Positions 1 through 6,945 of a DNA stretch of 14,682 nt are shown here, one piece after another. The translations under genes were made by a program, and so were the position numbers. Every line of letters starts with the position of its first letter. Within the stretch, counting starts at the first letter, position 1. The DNA lies in NCBI GenBank assembly GCA_047639325.1, contig JBLINN010000080.1, positions 1-14,682 of the forward strand, written 5' to 3'. The notes under the pieces were generated by a model that made no database searches, had not been told where the DNA came from, and saw only the letters and a list, made by a program, of their open reading frames with translations. The DNA comes from NVQY01 sp047639325. Its GTDB lineage: Bacteria; Pseudomonadota; Alphaproteobacteria; Rhodobacterales; Rhodobacteraceae.

Positions 1-63
1 GCGATTACTATCAGCGATACGCCAGCGCCAGTGCCCGATCTGATCCATGAAAGGGTGGGCTGA
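1..63 (+). CDS. deoA: C-terminal end of probable thymidine phosphorylase (partial)
   Basis: Only the last 20 codons are in the window. Reading frame 1 is open from base 1 and ends in TGA at 61-63, giving a tail that ends PVPDLIHERVG. The spacing of I, D, P and the final hydrophobic-x-x-R-hydrophobic pattern resembles the end of DeoA (E. coli ends TPTVYRRISE, recalled from memory). The stop overlaps the ATG of deoB by one base (TGATG), the usual sign of translational coupling. DeoA converts thymidine and deoxyuridine to free base plus 2-deoxyribose 1-phosphate, the substrate of DeoB. The call rests on a short tail plus context; a pyrimidine-nucleoside phosphorylase or another salvage enzyme is possible. 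Confidence 0.55.
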   Translation, partial: AITISDTPAPVPDLIHERVG

Positions 64-1274
64 TGCCCCGGGCGTTTTTGGTGGTGATGGATTCGGTGGG
101 CATCGGCGGCGCGCCGGATGCTGCGGATTTCTTCAACGGTGATCTGCCAGATACCGGTGCCAATACTTTGGCCCATATCGCGCAGGCCTGCGCGGCGGGC
201 CGGGCGGATGAGGGGCGCAGTGGATTGTTATCGCTGCCTAATCTGGATGCGCTGGGGCTGGGGGCGGCGGTAAGGCTGGCCTCGGGCGATGACGTGCCGG
301 GGTTGGGGGCGGACCCCGTGGGCCTGTGGGGCGCGGCGACGGAAATTTCGCGGGGCAAGGACACGCCTTCGGGACATTGGGAGTTGGCGGGCGTGCCAGT
401 GCCGTGGGATTGGCACTATTTCCCCGACACCAAACCGGCTTTTCTGGACGATCTGGCCCGCTATGTGGCGCAGGCCGCAGGCAGCGACGGGATATTGGGC
501 AATTGCCACGCCTCGGGCACAAAGATCATCGCCGATCTGGGGGCGGAACACCTGCGCAGCGGCTGGCCGATTTGTTATACCTCTGCCGACAGCGTGTTTC
601 AGATTGCGGCGCATGAAGACAGCTTTGGACTGGACCGGTTGCTGAAACTTTGCGCCGATATCGCGCCGCATTTGCATGCGATGAAGGTGGGCCGGGTGAT
701 TGCCCGGCCTTTCATTGGCGATGCGACCAACGGGTTCACCCGCACTGGCAACCGGCGCGACTATGCCATAGCCCCACCGGCGCCGGTGCTGACCAACTGG
801 GTGCAGGATGCGGGCCGGCGGGTTTATGCGATTGGCAAGGTCGGCGATATCTTTTCGATGCAGGGCATTGATGAGGTGCGCAAAGGCGATGATGCGACCC
901 TGATGGGCCATCTGTCAGACCTGGTGGACCGCGCCGATGACGGCAGCCTGACATTCGCCAATTTTGTCGAGTTTGACAGCCTTTATGGCCATCGCCGCGA
1001 TATTGCGGGCTATGCAAGGGCGCTGGAATGGTTTGATGCGGCCATCGGCCCGGTTCTGGCGCGGCTGCGTCCGGGGGATATCATGGTGTTCACTGCTGAC
1101 CACGGCAACGATCCCAGCTGGCCCGGAACGGATCATACCCGCGAACGGGTGCCGGTGCTGGTTGCGGGGAAAGGGGCTGGGGCGTTGGGGCAGGTGGCAT
1201 TCACCGATCTGGCCACCAGCATCGCGGATCACCTGAGCGTGGCGTCGCAGGGCCCGGGTCGCTGCGCCTTCTGA
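63..1274 (+). CDS. deoB: Phosphopentomutase DeoB
   Basis: A 403-residue cytosolic enzyme of the alkaline phosphatase superfamily. It interconverts (deoxy)ribose 1-phosphate and 5-phosphate, so nucleoside sugars can enter the pentose phosphate pathway or, through DeoC, glycolysis. All family landmarks are present: the metal-binding MDSVGIGGAPD near residues 9-19, KDTPSGHWE at 99-107 holding the catalytic Thr101, FSMQGIDEVRKG around 265-277, NFVEFDSLYGHRRD around 300-313, and the second metal motif TADHGNDPSWPGTDHTRE from residue 344. Length is normal for the family. The ATG overlaps the stop of the upstream gene (TGATG), which fixes the start and suggests coupling. upp follows after 79 bases on the same strand. 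No frameshift or missing key residue is seen. Confidence 0.97.
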   Translation: MPRAFLVVMDSVGIGGAPDAADFFNGDLPDTGANTLAHIAQACAAGRADEGRSGLLSLPNLDALGLGAAVRLASGDDVPGLGADPVGLWGAATEISRGKDTPSGHWELAGVPVPWDWHYFPDTKPAFLDDLARYVAQAAGSDGILGNCHASGTKIIADLGAEHLRSGWPICYTSADSVFQIAAHEDSFGLDRLLKLCADIAPHLHAMKVGRVIARPFIGDATNGFTRTGNRRDYAIAPPAPVLTNWVQDAGRRVYAIGKVGDIFSMQGIDEVRKGDDATLMGHLSDLVDRADDGSLTFANFVEFDSLYGHRRDIAGYARALEWFDAAIGPVLARLRPGDIMVFTADHGNDPSWPGTDHTRERVPVLVAGKGAGALGQVAFTDLATSIADHLSVASQGPGRCAF

Positions 1275-1353
1275 CAGCAAAAAACCGCCGGGCGGGTTGC
1301 AGCTCCGCGCGGGTTGCCCAATAAGGGATCACATTCTTTCCGGGAGAGCTGCC

Positions 1354-1986
1354 ATGTCTGACCATCTGACCGTCGTCGACCATCCGCTGGTTCAGCACAA
1401 GCTGACCTTGATGCGCGAACGCGAGACCGGTTCGGCGGTGTTCCGCCAGTTGCTGCACGAGATCACGCAGCTGTTGGCCTATGAGATCACCCGCGAAATG
1501 CCGATGACCACCAAACCGATCGAAACCCCGATGGAGGCCATGGTGTCGCCGACACTGGCGGGCAAAAAACTGGCGCTGGTGTCGATCCTGCGGGCGGGCA
1601 ACGGCATGCTGGACGGGGTGCTAGAGCTGATCCCGCTGGCGCGGGTTGGATTTGTCGGGCTGTACCGGGATGAAAAGACCCTGAAACCGGTGCAGTATTA
1701 TTTCAAGGTTCCCGAAGGGTTGGATGATCGTCTGGTGATCGTGGTTGATCCGATGCTGGCCACTGGCAACTCTTCGGTGGCGGCGATTGACCTGCTGAAA
1801 AACGCCGGGGCCACCAATATTCGTTTCCTGTGCCTGCTGGCCGCGCCTGAGGGCGTCGCGCGGATGCATCAGGCGCATCCGGATGTGCCGATTGTGACCG
1901 CCTCGCTGGATAGTGGGTTGAACGACAAGGGCTATATCATGCCGGGGCTGGGCGACGCCGGAGACCGGATGTTTGGCACCAAATAG
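1354..1986 (+). CDS. upp: Uracil phosphoribosyltransferase
   Basis: A 210-residue cytosolic type I phosphoribosyltransferase that makes UMP from uracil and PRPP. The ATG at 1354 is chosen because it follows a GGGAGAG ribosome binding site at 1342-1348 and gives the family's normal length and N-terminus (MSDHLTVVDHPLVQHKL). A further in-frame start at 1297 would add 19 residues with no family match. Visible motifs are the uracil-PRTase SILRAGNGM segment around residues 75-83, the PRPP loop VVDPMLATGNSS around 130-141, and the C-terminal uracil-binding YIMPGLGDAGDRMFGTK. Its place after deoB fits salvage of the free base released by nucleoside phosphorylases. The 79 bases between deoB and upp hold no clear terminator, so co-transcription is likely. 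Confidence 0.97.
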   Translation: MSDHLTVVDHPLVQHKLTLMRERETGSAVFRQLLHEITQLLAYEITREMPMTTKPIETPMEAMVSPTLAGKKLALVSILRAGNGMLDGVLELIPLARVGFVGLYRDEKTLKPVQYYFKVPEGLDDRLVIVVDPMLATGNSSVAAIDLLKNAGATNIRFLCLLAAPEGVARMHQAHPDVPIVTASLDSGLNDKGYIMPGLGDAGDRMFGTK

Positions 1987-2054
1987 TGGCAATTGACCGC
2001 TTTACTCGGGTTTGAATTTGCGGCATTCTCTGTCCACATCTTGTGGGGCCAACG

Positions 2055-3656
2055 ATGCGGATAACAAGAATTATTGCTTTTGGTGTGTTTTTGGCCTCGG
2101 CGGGGCTGAACACGGCGCATGCGCAGGCATTGCGCGCAGCTCAGCCTCCGGCTGAGTTTCCTGCGGCCTCTTACAAGGGCAAGCAGTATGTGGACAGCCG
2201 TGGCTGTATCTACATCCGGGCGGGCATTGACGGAAATGTCACGTGGATTCCAAGGGTGGACCGCGGGCGCAAGCAAGTTTGCGGATATAAGCCCACAGTC
2301 ACCGCCAAAATAGCCGCGACGCCTGCGCCGCAGTCGAACACGGCCCCGGTGATCATCACGATAGCCCCAACACCCGGGCAGGTAGCCAAACCCGCGCCTA
2401 ATCCGGTTGCGGTTGCCAAGCCTGCCCCGCGGGTTGCGACGGCCCCCGCGCCACGGGTGGCCAAACCGGTCAATCCCAGTGCCAAGCCAAACCCAAAACC
2501 GGCGGCAACGGTGTTTGCAAATTCCACGCCTAAGGCCAAGACAGCCAGTAAGCCAGCGGCTGTTGTCCTGACGAGTCCCGCAAAGGCCACCGGAACACCC
2601 AGCGCCAAACCCAGTAGCGGCCCGGAGCCAACCGTTTGGGCCAATTCGGCCCCTGCCGCCGCCAAGCCAAAACCGGCCCCAACCGCAGCTGTTGTACAGC
2701 GTAAACCGGTGGTTATTGCCGCCCCGGTGCCTAGCACGGTGGCCGCACCTGCACCTGCACTGGTGCAAACCCGCAGGCAGGCGCCGACTGAAAAATGTGC
2801 AAATGCGTCAGCGTTCAGCCAGCAGTTCATCAACGACCCCGCCGGGCGCCGTGCCGTGCGTTGTGGTCCGCAGACCGAACCGCCGATCGCCTATGCGCAA
2901 CCTGTCGAGGATCACTCGACCCTGGTTGCACCTTCGGCCACGTCGCCGTCGCCGCCATCTGTTCCGCAATCGGTGTCTTCCGTGCCGCCGGGAACACGGG
3001 TGGTGGCGCGTCATGTGTATGACAAGCGTCAGAACACCACCAATTTCACCGTGCCAAAGGGCTATCGTTCTGTCTGGACCGATGATCGTCTGAACCCGAA
3101 CCGGACAGAGCGCACGCTGAAACCGGCGCAGGTGCAGGGGGTGGTGTCTGTGCCACGCGGCTATAAGCTGGTGGATTGGGACGACAACCGCCTGAACCTG
3201 CGGCGCGGTATTCGCACGGCGGCGGGGGATGCCCAAAGTGATCAGGTCTGGAGCCGCACAACCCCGCGCACGCCGGTTGCGGTGCCGACCCGTGCCCAGA
3301 TTGTGACTGTTCCTGCCGGCAGCGCGCGGGTGCAAGATGAACGCAGCCGGGCCAGATACAGCCCGTTTGCCCGGATATCGACACGGTCCGCCCCAGTGAC
3401 TGCTCCGGTGACTGCTCCGGTGGCTGCTGGGCAAAAGTCGCGCTATGTGCGGGTGGCGACCTATGCGGCGGACGCGCCGGCGCGCAGTGCGGCGCAGTCG
3501 TTGGGCGGGCTTGGCCTGCCGATCCGGTTGGGCACGCTGAAACCCAGCGGCAAGCGGGTGGTGCTGGCGGGGCCGTTTACGTCTGATGCACAGGCCAAGG
3601 CGGCCCTGAACAGGGTGCGCGGTGCCGGATATTCGGGCGCAAAGCTAAGCAAGTAA
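2055..3656 (+). CDS. Secreted Pro/Ala-rich SPOR-domain protein
   Basis: A 533-residue protein. Residues 1-23 form a signal peptide with an AHA/QA cleavage site. Next comes a small domain with Cys51 and Cys76 (SRGCIYIRAGIDGN ... KQVCGYKP). Residues about 80-240 are a low-complexity linker rich in Pro, Ala and Lys, followed by a second Cys pair (248 and 270). Two related segments begin VPKGYRSVWTDDRLNPNR (333) and VPRGYKLVDWDDNRLN (366). Residues about 461-533 form a SPOR domain (RYVRVATYA ... VVLAGPFTSDAQAKAALNRVR). SPOR domains bind glycan strands lacking stem peptides at division sites, so a septal or envelope role is inferred. ATG 2055 is preferred over GTG 2043 because GTGGGG at 2043-2048 is well placed as its ribosome binding site. 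It is transcribed alone, 68 bases after upp. The rest of the protein is not assignable. Confidence 0.85.
   Translation: MRITRIIAFGVFLASAGLNTAHAQALRAAQPPAEFPAASYKGKQYVDSRGCIYIRAGIDGNVTWIPRVDRGRKQVCGYKPTVTAKIAATPAPQSNTAPVIITIAPTPGQVAKPAPNPVAVAKPAPRVATAPAPRVAKPVNPSAKPNPKPAATVFANSTPKAKTASKPAAVVLTSPAKATGTPSAKPSSGPEPTVWANSAPAAAKPKPAPTAAVVQRKPVVIAAPVPSTVAAPAPALVQTRRQAPTEKCANASAFSQQFINDPAGRRAVRCGPQTEPPIAYAQPVEDHSTLVAPSATSPSPPSVPQSVSSVPPGTRVVARHVYDKRQNTTNFTVPKGYRSVWTDDRLNPNRTERTLKPAQVQGVVSVPRGYKLVDWDDNRLNLRRGIRTAAGDAQSDQVWSRTTPRTPVAVPTRAQIVTVPAGSARVQDERSRARYSPFARISTRSAPVTAPVTAPVAAGQKSRYVRVATYAADAPARSAAQSLGGLGLPIRLGTLKPSGKRVVLAGPFTSDAQAKAALNRVRGAGYSGAKLSK
3396..3431 (+). repeat. 12-bp in-frame tandem duplication (VTAP repeat)
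   Basis: GTGACTGCTCCG occurs twice exactly (3396-3407 and 3408-3419), followed by a diverged third unit GTGGCTGCTGGG. It lies in the linker just before the SPOR domain and encodes VTAP-VTAP-VAAG. This looks like recent slippage in a region tolerant of length change. Confidence 0.85.
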
Positions 3657-3664
3657 GGCTAGGC

Positions 3665-3701
3665 GCGCGGATCTCGACTGCGATCAAACGCACCGCGCTT
3701 T
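3665..3701. terminator. Weak hairpin between convergent genes
   Basis: GCGCGG (3665-3670) and CCGCGC (3693-3698) can form a 6-bp GC stem around a 22-base loop, followed by TTT at 3699-3701. It sits in the only gap (3657-3699) between the SPOR gene and the convergent membrane protein gene, where a terminator is expected. The loop is long and the T run short, so the call is weak. Confidence 0.3.
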
Positions 3702-4713
3702 AACCGCCGCAGATATTCTGCAATTGCACCCAGTCGCGATCCGGCAGGACCGGCTCCAGCGTGCGCCCGGCCATTGGATCAGCCTCGATCAGGCCCAGAA
3801 CCGTCTCGCCAGTGATATCGCGGGCATAGGCGTATGGCGAGGACGGGATCGCGGTCTGGGCAAACAGGCCCAGCGTTTGTTCGTCCGTCAGGGCAGGGCG
3901 GGGGGCCGCAATCACCTGTTCGGCGTAATGATCCAGGTTTTCCTGGGTCAATTCCCCGGTGGTCAGCAATCGGAACGAGGTAACCGGGCCGCTGAACGAC
4001 AACAGCTGGGCCAGTGGGTCATGAACCTCGGCGCGGGCGCGTTCTGTCAGGATGAACCCTGCGACAACTGCCGGGTCGGTGTGATCTTCGATCAACGCTT
4101 TGTTCAGCAACACGATGCCGCCGGGCAAATGCAGACTGTCGGCAACGCCCGCTGGCAGCACCACCAATTGCCGCACGCCGGTCCTGTGCGCCAGATCGCC
4201 CAGAATAGAGGTGGTTTCGGGGGTTGTGCAGGCCGCGCCGCTGACCCGTTCGATCCGGCCCCGCAAGGCCTGGCCGATCTCTTGTCGTTTAATCTCGGGG
4301 ACCACACTGACCGTGTGGCGCAACAACGCTCCGGGCAGCCAGAACACCAGAACCGCCAGCACCGCAGACATCGTTGCCAGCACGGAATACAGCCGCAACC
4401 GCCCGGGACGCGGACGGGCGCGGTCGATGGCGTCGCGCAGCCGTTCGATTGCGTCGATCATCGCGTCTTCGCTATCGGCCAACTCCAGCGTTTCGCCGGG
4501 GTCGCCATCGGGGTAGAAAATGGCGGGCCGTTCACCAGGATTGATGCGTTCCACCGCCGCAAGCGACCAATGGGTCAGCGCCTTGTCATTGCCATCAGCA
4601 ATTGTCAGCGTCGCCTCCCCGATGGACACGATCACCTCGCGTCGTTGATCATCTGGGGTTGCGCGCCATAGCCCGGTTGCTTCGAGCCGCTCGTATTGTT
4701 TAAGCGCCGTCAT
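3700..4713 (-). CDS. Membrane protein resembling an M48 peptidase without zinc ligands
   Basis: A 337-residue protein. Residues 1-105 are soluble, with a pattern suggestive of a small beta-rich domain; one membrane helix follows at about 107-130; the rest is soluble. Residues 184-240 read like the core of M48 peptidases: LVVLPAGVADSLHLPGG, then IVLLNKALI, a short acidic stretch, and DPAVVAGFILTERARAEVHDPL. In active M48 enzymes the last part carries HExxH (LAHExxH...DP); here the aligned residues are TERAR (223-227, bases 4033-4047), so the Glu is kept but both zinc-binding His are absent. Proteolysis is therefore not expected; a binding or scaffolding role is inference. ATG at 4713 has only a poor Shine-Dalgarno (AGGCGA). 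The M48 likeness was judged by eye and could be wrong; otherwise it is an unnamed conserved membrane protein. Confidence 0.75.
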   Translation of the reverse strand: MTALKQYERLEATGLWRATPDDQRREVIVSIGEATLTIADGNDKALTHWSLAAVERINPGERPAIFYPDGDPGETLELADSEDAMIDAIERLRDAIDRARPRPGRLRLYSVLATMSAVLAVLVFWLPGALLRHTVSVVPEIKRQEIGQALRGRIERVSGAACTTPETTSILGDLAHRTGVRQLVVLPAGVADSLHLPGGIVLLNKALIEDHTDPAVVAGFILTERARAEVHDPLAQLLSFSGPVTSFRLLTTGELTQENLDHYAEQVIAAPRPALTDEQTLGLFAQTAIPSSPYAYARDITGETVLGLIEADPMAGRTLEPVLPDRDWVQLQNICGG

Positions 4714-4828
4714 GTCGCCTGATGCCTGCCCGTGCTTTTTTATTTACCCTAGCACAAGGCGGGTCAGCGCAGCAAACGGCTTTGCGCCCGGCACGGGGAG
4801 GCCGGGCGGTTTGGCCTGCAGCGTTAGT

Positions 4829-4873
4829 CGGTTTCTTTCAAAGAAACCGGGTCGGAATTTTTGAAAAATTCCG
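4829..4873. repeat. Tandem pair of perfect palindromes
   Basis: Two perfect inverted repeats stand side by side, each with 10-base arms around a single central base. The first has arms CGGTTTCTTT and AAAGAAACCG (4829-4838, 4840-4849). The second has arms CGGAATTTTT and AAAAATTCCG (4853-4862, 4864-4873). Only GGT separates them, and their centres are 24 bases apart. Both have CGG/CCG ends and an A/T-rich core. They lie 45-89 bases beyond the stop of the minus-strand DUF2892 gene, so they may form tandem 3'-end hairpins in its transcript, though no separate U tract follows. Nothing else was recognised in the 204-base gap 4714-4917. Confidence 0.9.
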
Positions 4874-4917
4874 GGGTGAAATTGACAGCGGTGGTGGCCG
4901 GTTGGACCAATCAGCAC

Positions 4918-5109
4918 TCAGGCTGATTTCAGCCCCATCGCGCGAAAGATCATCGCCGCCGGGCAAAAGCCGGTAAAGGCCGATTGGAACATGTTGGCGC
5001 CGACAAAGATTGTCAGGATCATCCAATTGGGCGAGACATACCAAGTCAGCGCGGCGGACAGCAGAACCATGAATCCGGCGAATGCCATAACAGCTTTGTT
5101 TACAGTCAT
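4918..5109 (-). CDS. DUF2892 (YgaP-like) small inner-membrane protein
   Basis: A 63-residue protein with two hydrophobic helices at about 5-24 and 28-47, then the signature FQSAFTGFCPAAMIFRAMGL, which is characteristic of the YgaP-type transmembrane domain (DUF2892). Cys49 lies in the conserved GFCP. In other bacteria this module is found alone or fused to rhodanese domains and is often linked to sulfide or persulfide handling. The start is ATG at 5109, preceded by AAGGAAG (plus-strand 5114-5120) at good spacing; a longer upstream frame has no such support. It has its own promoter with an overlapping palindrome (separate entries), suggesting repression by a sulfide-responsive ArsR-type regulator. 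No rhodanese or regulator gene is adjacent. The biochemical function is unknown. Confidence 0.88.
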   Translation of the reverse strand: MTVNKAVMAFAGFMVLLSAALTWYVSPNWMILTIFVGANMFQSAFTGFCPAAMIFRAMGLKSA

Positions 5110-5158
5110 AATACTTCCTTTCGGGCAGGCGCACCGCAATGTGGCGGCTGCATTTCAC

Positions 5159-5174
5159 ATTCTAATATAAGAAT
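5159..5174. promoter_or_regulatory. ATTC-N8-GAAT palindrome, candidate SqrR/BigR-type operator
   Basis: ATTCTAATATAAGAAT is a near-perfect 16-base palindrome (7 of 8 positions pair). It matches the ATTC-N8-GAAT pattern described for SqrR, the persulfide-sensing ArsR-family repressor of Rhodobacter (recalled, not checked). It covers the -10 element of the DUF2892 promoter, the expected position for repression. An extra GAAT half-site lies at 5177-5180. Confidence 0.55.
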
Positions 5175-5192
5175 ATGAATGGGGTGCGTCAA
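5164..5192 (-). promoter_or_regulatory. Sigma-70 type promoter of the DUF2892 gene
   Basis: Read on the minus strand, TTGACG (5187-5192) and TATATT (5164-5169) are separated by exactly 17 bases. This is the strongest promoter match noticed in the window. Transcription would begin near 5157, giving a leader of about 48 bases with the ribosome binding site at 5114-5120. Confidence 0.65.
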
Positions 5193-5229
5193 GGCCCGTC
5201 ATGCCGCACCTACCAAACCCGCAAAAGGA

Positions 5230-6858
5230 TCACAGCGCCCGGGCCACCGCGCGCAGTTCGAATTTCTGGATTTTACCGGTCGAGGTTTTGGGTAATTCCT
5301 GAAACACCACATGTTTGGGGGCTTTGAACCCAGCCAGAGTTTGCCGGGAAAAGGCGATCAGACCGACGGCATCCTCAGACGCGCCCTCTTTCAGCTCGAC
5401 AAAGGCGCAGGGCACCTCGCCCCATATGTCATCCGGTTTGGCGACCACGGCGGCCAGCAGCACATCTGGGTGGCCCATCAACACGCCCTCAACCTCGACC
5501 GAGCTGATGTTTTCACCGCCCGAGATGATGATGTCTTTGGCGCGATCCGCGATCTGGATATAGCCATCGGGGTGCTGCACCGCCAGATCACCGGAATGGA
5601 AATAGCCACCTGCAAAGCTTTCGGCGGTGGCGTCTGGGTTCTTCAGATAGCCTTTCATCACCGCATTGCCACGGATCATGATTTCACCCTGATCGATGCC
5701 GGTCATCGGGGTCTGCACCATCTGGGGGTTCATCACCGCGATTTCATCCATCATCGGCATGGCAATCCCTTGGCGCGCCTTGATCGCTGCACGTCCGGCC
5801 TGATCCAGTCCGTCCCAATCGCTTTCGCGCCACAGGCATTCGGTGACATGGCCATAAGTTTCGGTCAGCCCGTAGACTTGGGTGACGTGAAAGCCGAGCG
5901 CCTCAATCTTGGTCAGGGTGGCGGGGGCAGGCGGCGCGCCTGCGGTGAACACTTGAACTGTGTGGTCAAACGGCAAGCGGTCAGAGTCCGACGCATTGAC
6001 GATCATGTTCAGCACAATCGGTGCGCCGCCAAAATGGGTGGCCCCCTCGTTGGCGATGGCGTCATAGATCGCGGGCGCTGTGATGTCGCGGCAGCAAATC
6101 ACCGTGCCGCCCAGCATTGGCATCATCCAGGTATGGTTCCAGCCATTGCAGTGAAACAGCGGTACAATCGTCAGGTATCTGGGCCGGATCACCATGCGCC
6201 AACTGATCACCGTGCCCATAGTCATCAAATAGGCGCCGCGATGGTGATAGACCACGCCTTTGGGCCGACCGGTGGTGCCAGAGGTATAGTTCAGCGCCAG
6301 GCTTTCCCATTCGTCCTGCGGCATGATCCAGTTGAATTGCGGGTCGGCCCCAGCCAGCAGATCTTCGTATGTCGGGTAACGCCCGCTGGCGGGGAATCCG
6401 GCCCCCGCATCCGGCACTTCGATAATCTGTGGGCCATCTCCCGGCATCCGGTTCTTGGCGGCCTCGGCCAATTCCAGAAACTGCGTGTCGACCAGCAAGG
6501 TGCGGGCGCCGCCGTGATCAAAGATATAGGCCACCGTATCGACATCCAGCCGGGTGTTGATGGTGTTCAGTACCGCGCCACAGGCGGGCACGCCAAAATG
6601 CGCTTCGGCCTGGGCGGGCAGGTTTGGGATAAGGGTGGCAACCACGTCGCCGGGCTGCACACCTAACGCCGCCAACCCTGCGGCCAGCCGCGTGCAGCGG
6701 TCATGATATTGTGCGTAAGTTTTGCGGTGATTGCCGTAAACAACAGCCTCGTCATCCGCGAAAACCAGTGCGGCGCGCCGCAGATGTGACAACGGTGTCA
6801 GCGGCACATAATTGGCCGCCGTTTTGTCCAGACCAGTTTCGTCCTGCATCCAACCCAT
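5230..6858 (-). CDS. Acyl-CoA synthetase, AMP-forming (ANL/AAE family)
   Basis: A 542-residue cytosolic enzyme that activates a carboxylic acid with ATP to an acyl-adenylate and then transfers it to CoA. The P-loop YTSGTTGRPKG is at 191-201, VPLFHCNGW at 232-240, the adenine motif YGLTETYG at 329-336, HSGDLA at 421-426, the hinge DRAKDIIISGGENIS at 438-452, and PKTSTGKIQK at 523-532 with catalytic Lys529. The N-terminal NYVPLTPLSHLRRAA and the overall pattern match the fatty-acyl/plant AAE-like group (PRK08162 type) rather than classic FadD. Substrate cannot be read from sequence: medium-chain, branched or aromatic acids are plausible, and a methylmercaptopropionate ligase role (DmdB-like) is possible but unsupported. 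The start is ATG at 6858 after GGGAGGG (plus-strand 6864-6870). It is divergent from the DMT transporter and lies about 70 bases upstream of the DUF2892 promoter. Confidence 0.93.
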   Translation of the reverse strand: MGWMQDETGLDKTAANYVPLTPLSHLRRAALVFADDEAVVYGNHRKTYAQYHDRCTRLAAGLAALGVQPGDVVATLIPNLPAQAEAHFGVPACGAVLNTINTRLDVDTVAYIFDHGGARTLLVDTQFLELAEAAKNRMPGDGPQIIEVPDAGAGFPASGRYPTYEDLLAGADPQFNWIMPQDEWESLALNYTSGTTGRPKGVVYHHRGAYLMTMGTVISWRMVIRPRYLTIVPLFHCNGWNHTWMMPMLGGTVICCRDITAPAIYDAIANEGATHFGGAPIVLNMIVNASDSDRLPFDHTVQVFTAGAPPAPATLTKIEALGFHVTQVYGLTETYGHVTECLWRESDWDGLDQAGRAAIKARQGIAMPMMDEIAVMNPQMVQTPMTGIDQGEIMIRGNAVMKGYLKNPDATAESFAGGYFHSGDLAVQHPDGYIQIADRAKDIIISGGENISSVEVEGVLMGHPDVLLAAVVAKPDDIWGEVPCAFVELKEGASEDAVGLIAFSRQTLAGFKAPKHVVFQELPKTSTGKIQKFELRAVARAL

Positions 6859-6898
6859 TGTTTCCCTCCCGTAAATCCGCCCTAAACATTACTTATGT

Positions 6899-6920
6899 CG
6901 CAATGAGACCAGATATTGCG
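6899..6920. promoter_or_regulatory. Inverted repeat in the divergent intergenic region
   Basis: CGCAAT (6899-6904) and ATTGCG (6915-6920) form a perfect inverted repeat with a 10-base spacer, so half-site centres are 16 bases apart. It lies in the 87-base gap between the divergent acyl-CoA synthetase and DMT transporter genes, where a dimeric regulator could act on both. No regulator gene is adjacent and no clear -10/-35 pair was seen, so the role is a guess. Confidence 0.35.
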
Positions 6921-6945
6921 CCGGGTTGTGGACAAATGGAAGTCC

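Noticed and set aside
1281..1300. ACCGCC/GGCGGGT near-inverted repeat after deoB
   Set aside because: The arms need a bulge and leave almost no loop; no convincing terminator between deoB and upp.
1993..2021. TTGACC with a 17-base spacer to ATTTGC before the SPOR gene, and a CCACA/TGTGG hairpin at 2034-2046 touching its ribosome site
   Set aside because: The -10 match is poor and the stem only five bases; neither is strong enough to list.
1932..2833. Long minus-strand frames opposite the SPOR gene, one Gly/Arg-rich and one Ala/Gly-rich
   Set aside because: They mirror the Pro/Ala/Lys-rich linker of the real gene and have no ribosome site or family match.
5311..6666. A 451-codon open frame on the plus strand opposite the acyl-CoA synthetase
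   Set aside because: It is antisense to a gene with full family motifs, its protein is unlike any known family, and long antisense frames are expected from G/C-rich third positions.
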